64,000 bases of DNA from the NCBI RefSeq assembly GCF_010668395.1, contig NZ_WUEY01000014.1, forward strand, positions 1 to 64,000, in the 5' to 3' direction. A program made the translations under genes and the position numbers. Position 1 is the first letter of the stretch; each line of letters starts with the position of its first letter. The notes beneath the pieces were generated by a model. That model was not told the origin of the DNA. It saw nothing but the letters and a program-made list of their open reading frames with translations, and did no database searches. This document shows positions 61,852-64,000 of the stretch, one piece after another. The stretch comes from Martinezella lusitana. Lineage in GTDB: Bacteria > Pseudomonadota > Alphaproteobacteria > Rhizobiales > Rhizobiaceae.

Positions 61852-62325
61852 ATGGCAAAGAACACGATCTGCCTGTGGTACGACAAGGATGCCGAGGCGG
61901 CCGCCAAATTCTATGTCGAAACCTTTCCGGACAGCGCGATGGGTGCCGTCATTCGCGCGCCGGGAAACTATCCGGAAGGGAAGCAGGGTGACGTTCTGGT
62001 CGTCGAATTCACCGTTGCGGGCGTTCCCTGCGTCGGCCTGAACGGCGGCCCCGTATTCAAGCACAACGAAGCCTTTTCGTTTCAGATCTCGACCGAAGAC
62101 CAGGAAGAGACCGACCGCTACTGGAACGCCGTTGTCGGCAATGGCGGCCAGGAAAGCGAGTGCGGCTGGTGCAAGGACAGATGGGGCGTGTCCTGGCAGA
62201 TCACGCCACGCATACTGATGGAAGCGCTTGCAATCGGTGGAGACGAGGCCAAGCGTGCCTTCGATGCGATGATGACCATGAAGAAGATCGATGTCGCAGC
62301 GATCGAAGCCGCCCGGCGCGGTTGA
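61852..62325 (+). CDS. VOC-superfamily protein, PhnB/3-demethylubiquinone-methyltransferase-like
   Basis: A 157-residue glyoxalase-fold protein: TICLWYDKDAEAAAKFYVET, FPDSAMGAVIRAPGNYPEGK, FSFQISTEDQEETDRYWNAV and GWCKDRWGVSWQITPR are hallmarks of the PhnB-like group long annotated as 3-demethylubiquinone methyltransferases. It is one-domain and has no recognisable methyltransferase motif. ATG 61852 is supported by GAGGAG upstream; the longer open frame is ignored. Function unknown. Confidence 0.88.
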   Translation: MAKNTICLWYDKDAEAAAKFYVETFPDSAMGAVIRAPGNYPEGKQGDVLVVEFTVAGVPCVGLNGGPVFKHNEAFSFQISTEDQEETDRYWNAVVGNGGQESECGWCKDRWGVSWQITPRILMEALAIGGDEAKRAFDAMMTMKKIDVAAIEAARRG

Positions 62326-62884
62326 GGCGGCGTCATTATCGCCACGATTTTACAGAGCGGCCGAACAACATCCGGAGGTCGAGGAAACCGCCGGAACCTC
62401 GAAGCGAGGTTGACCGCCCCCGAAGATCGCCAGGCCCGGCAGCACACCGCCGCGAATTTGGGATCACGGCCGTTTCGGTACTATTGTTGCCTTGATTCAG
62501 GACTTTATTAAATATGGCTCGGACATAGCAAAGCTGCTATCTTGGGTCGGATCTTACAACTCGTGCTTATCAGAAGTAGAGGCGCGCGAATGACGTTTGA
62601 CTGGTCCGGTTTGTAGAAGATGGCCGCCCTGGACGCCGCCAGCTTTATTCATGGCGAAGTCAACGCCGCTTTCGGCGGACGGAAAGCTTTATTCCATACC
62701 GGCCTCCAGGACGAAAGCGCTCGCGCTGACAATCCCTATCCCGATCGATTTCCGTGCTGGCTTTGGTTGCAGGCGCCGCTGTGTTTGCGGCCGGGTCAGC
62801 ACGACGAGGGTTCCGTGATCCCAGCCGGAGCCGGTGGCATCAGAATTCCCAACGACCTGTTCCCGAAGAGTAGAGTTACCAGTC
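62326..62884. other. Intergenic region upstream of the RND fusion protein
   Basis: About 560 bases with no gene I can support. The middle (about 62480-62570) is AT-rich and may hold the promoter of the downstream efflux operon. A seven-codon frame beginning at 62590 and longer frames after 62620 lack ribosome sites and family resemblance. No regulator gene or clear dyad was seen. Confidence 0.4.
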
Positions 62885-64000
62885 ATGATAAAACGCATGA
62901 TCATCATGCTGATCGTCATAGGCCTGATCCTGGGCGGGATTTTCGGCTTCCAGGCATTCAAGAACCGTATGATCGCCGCTTATCTGGCTAACCTCAAGGC
63001 GCCACCGCAGACGGTCTCGACCATGACCGCGGCGACCAGTCCGTGGCAGACGACGCTGTTGTCCGTCGGCAGCTTCAATGCAGTCGAGGGGTCGAACCTC
63101 TCGGCCCAGGTTCAGGGCATCGTCCAGAAGATCGGCTTTGAGGACGGTCAGGATGTCAAGAAGGGCGATCTCATCGTGCAGTTGCTCGCCGATCAGCAGG
63201 TCGCGACGCTGCAGCAGTATCAGGCATCGGCAGCGAACGCGCAGATCGCTTACGAACGCGATTCCAGGCTGATCAAGGCCAACACCATCGCGCAGAGCCA
63301 GGTCGACAGCGATCTCGCCGCGTGGAAAGCCGCGCAGGCGCAGGTCGCATCGCAACAGGCATTGATCGACCAGTATTCGATCCGCGCGCCTTTCGATGGG
63401 CACCTCGGCATCAGGCTGGTCAGCCTCGGCCAATATCTGGCGGCCGGAACCGCGGTGGTCACCCTGCAGTCGCTCGACCCGATCCAGTTCGATTTCTCGC
63501 TGCCGCAGCAGGCCCTGTCGCAACTGAAGGTCGGGCAGGCGGTCACGGCCACGGTCGATGCCTATGGAAGCCAGACTTTCAGCGGCAAGATTACGGCAAT
63601 CAGCCCGCTGGTGGACACCGAGAGCCGCAATATCACGATACGGGCAACATTCGAAAATCCCGACCGCAAGCTCCTGCCCGGCATGTTCGGCAATGTCTCC
63701 GTCGTGGTCGGCGAGCCGAAAGACTATATCGCCCTGCCGCAAACCGCCGTCACCATCAATCCCTATGGCAATGTCGTCTATGTGGTGACCGACAAGGGCG
63801 GCGGATCGGACGGAAAGCCGCAGCTCGTCGCCAGCCAGAAATTCGTGACCACCGGCGAGGCGCGGGGTGATCAGATCGCCGTCACCAAGGGATTGAACGT
63901 CGGGGAGGTGGTGGTGACCTCGGGTCAACTGAAACTGAACAACGGCTCGCCGGTCATCATCAACAATGACGCGCAGCCGTCGAACGATCCCAATGCAAAT
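62885..64000 (+). CDS. RND efflux periplasmic adaptor (membrane-fusion protein), 3' end beyond window
   Basis: An open frame of 372 codons running off the right edge. It has an N-terminal anchor (MIKRMIIMLIVIGLILGGIF), a split biotinyl-lipoyl domain (VEGSNLSAQVQGIVQKIGFE and YSIRAPFDGHLGIRLVSLGQ), a helical hairpin between (AANAQIAYERDSRLIKANTI), then beta-barrel and membrane-proximal parts (SPLVDTESRNITIRATFENP; LLPGMFGNVSVVVGEP). This is the HlyD/MexA-type adaptor of MdtA/AcrA-like pumps. The RND pump gene should follow immediately. Confidence 0.9.
   Translation, partial: MIKRMIIMLIVIGLILGGIFGFQAFKNRMIAAYLANLKAPPQTVSTMTAATSPWQTTLLSVGSFNAVEGSNLSAQVQGIVQKIGFEDGQDVKKGDLIVQLLADQQVATLQQYQASAANAQIAYERDSRLIKANTIAQSQVDSDLAAWKAAQAQVASQQALIDQYSIRAPFDGHLGIRLVSLGQYLAAGTAVVTLQSLDPIQFDFSLPQQALSQLKVGQAVTATVDAYGSQTFSGKITAISPLVDTESRNITIRATFENPDRKLLPGMFGNVSVVVGEPKDYIALPQTAVTINPYGNVVYVVTDKGGGSDGKPQLVASQKFVTTGEARGDQIAVTKGLNVGEVVVTSGQLKLNNGSPVIINNDAQPSNDPNAN

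Overview
This GC-rich window looks like an accessory, plasmid- or chromid-type segment of a rhizobial alphaproteobacterium (Rhizobium/Agrobacterium/Ensifer-like). The basis is codon use, gene families and the dense run of ABC importers with their own regulators. No rRNA, tRNA, CRISPR, replication gene or intact insertion sequence was seen. Function names come from reading motifs and family resemblance; no database search was run.

Layout. 1-5.7 kb: the end of a DHA2 multidrug transporter, then a tightly overlapping respiratory operon (dihaem c, trihaem c, a 59-residue membrane subunit, CuA subunit II, B-type subunit I, dihaem c). 5.7-7.5 kb: nsrR and flavohaemoglobin hmp, with a strong NsrR-type operator. 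7.6-17.5 kb: an SDR, four paralogous AraC regulators, a cupin, an MDR oxidoreductase, and a TetR-MFS pair with TetR operators. 17.5-19.4 kb: a sparse zone with a Cys-rich mini-operon and a HAD phosphatase.

19.4-27.6 kb: an amide-type system. An AmiC-like sensor and an AmiR-like ANTAR protein are followed by a peptide-family ABC importer, an acetamidase/formamidase and a fused ATPase. A strong intrinsic terminator sits between the likely promoter and the first start codon, as expected for ANTAR antitermination. 27.7-31.0 kb: a chemoreceptor and an MBL-fold protein. 31.0-37.5 kb: an AfuABC-like sugar-phosphate importer with an inositol-monophosphatase-family enzyme and a divergent LacI regulator, with twin operators 90 bp apart. 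37.7-39.8 kb: an Na/Pi transporter overlapping a Nudix hydrolase.

40.0-48.3 kb: a polar amino-acid ABC importer, two PuuE-like deacetylases, a MmgE/PrpD protein, an ArgH-like C-N lyase and a LysR regulator. The PrpD plus ArgH-like pairing recalls iminodisuccinate/EDDS (aminopolycarboxylate) degradation. 48.4-61.7 kb: an N-compound catabolic island with a hydantoin/Asp-Glu racemase-type protein, a flavin reductase, two GntR/FCD regulators, a full dipeptide-family ABC importer and three amidohydrolases. A shared ATTGTYGACAAT operator in three intergenic regions ties it into one regulon. 61.8-64.0 kb: a PhnB-like VOC protein and the start of an RND membrane-fusion protein that runs off the window.
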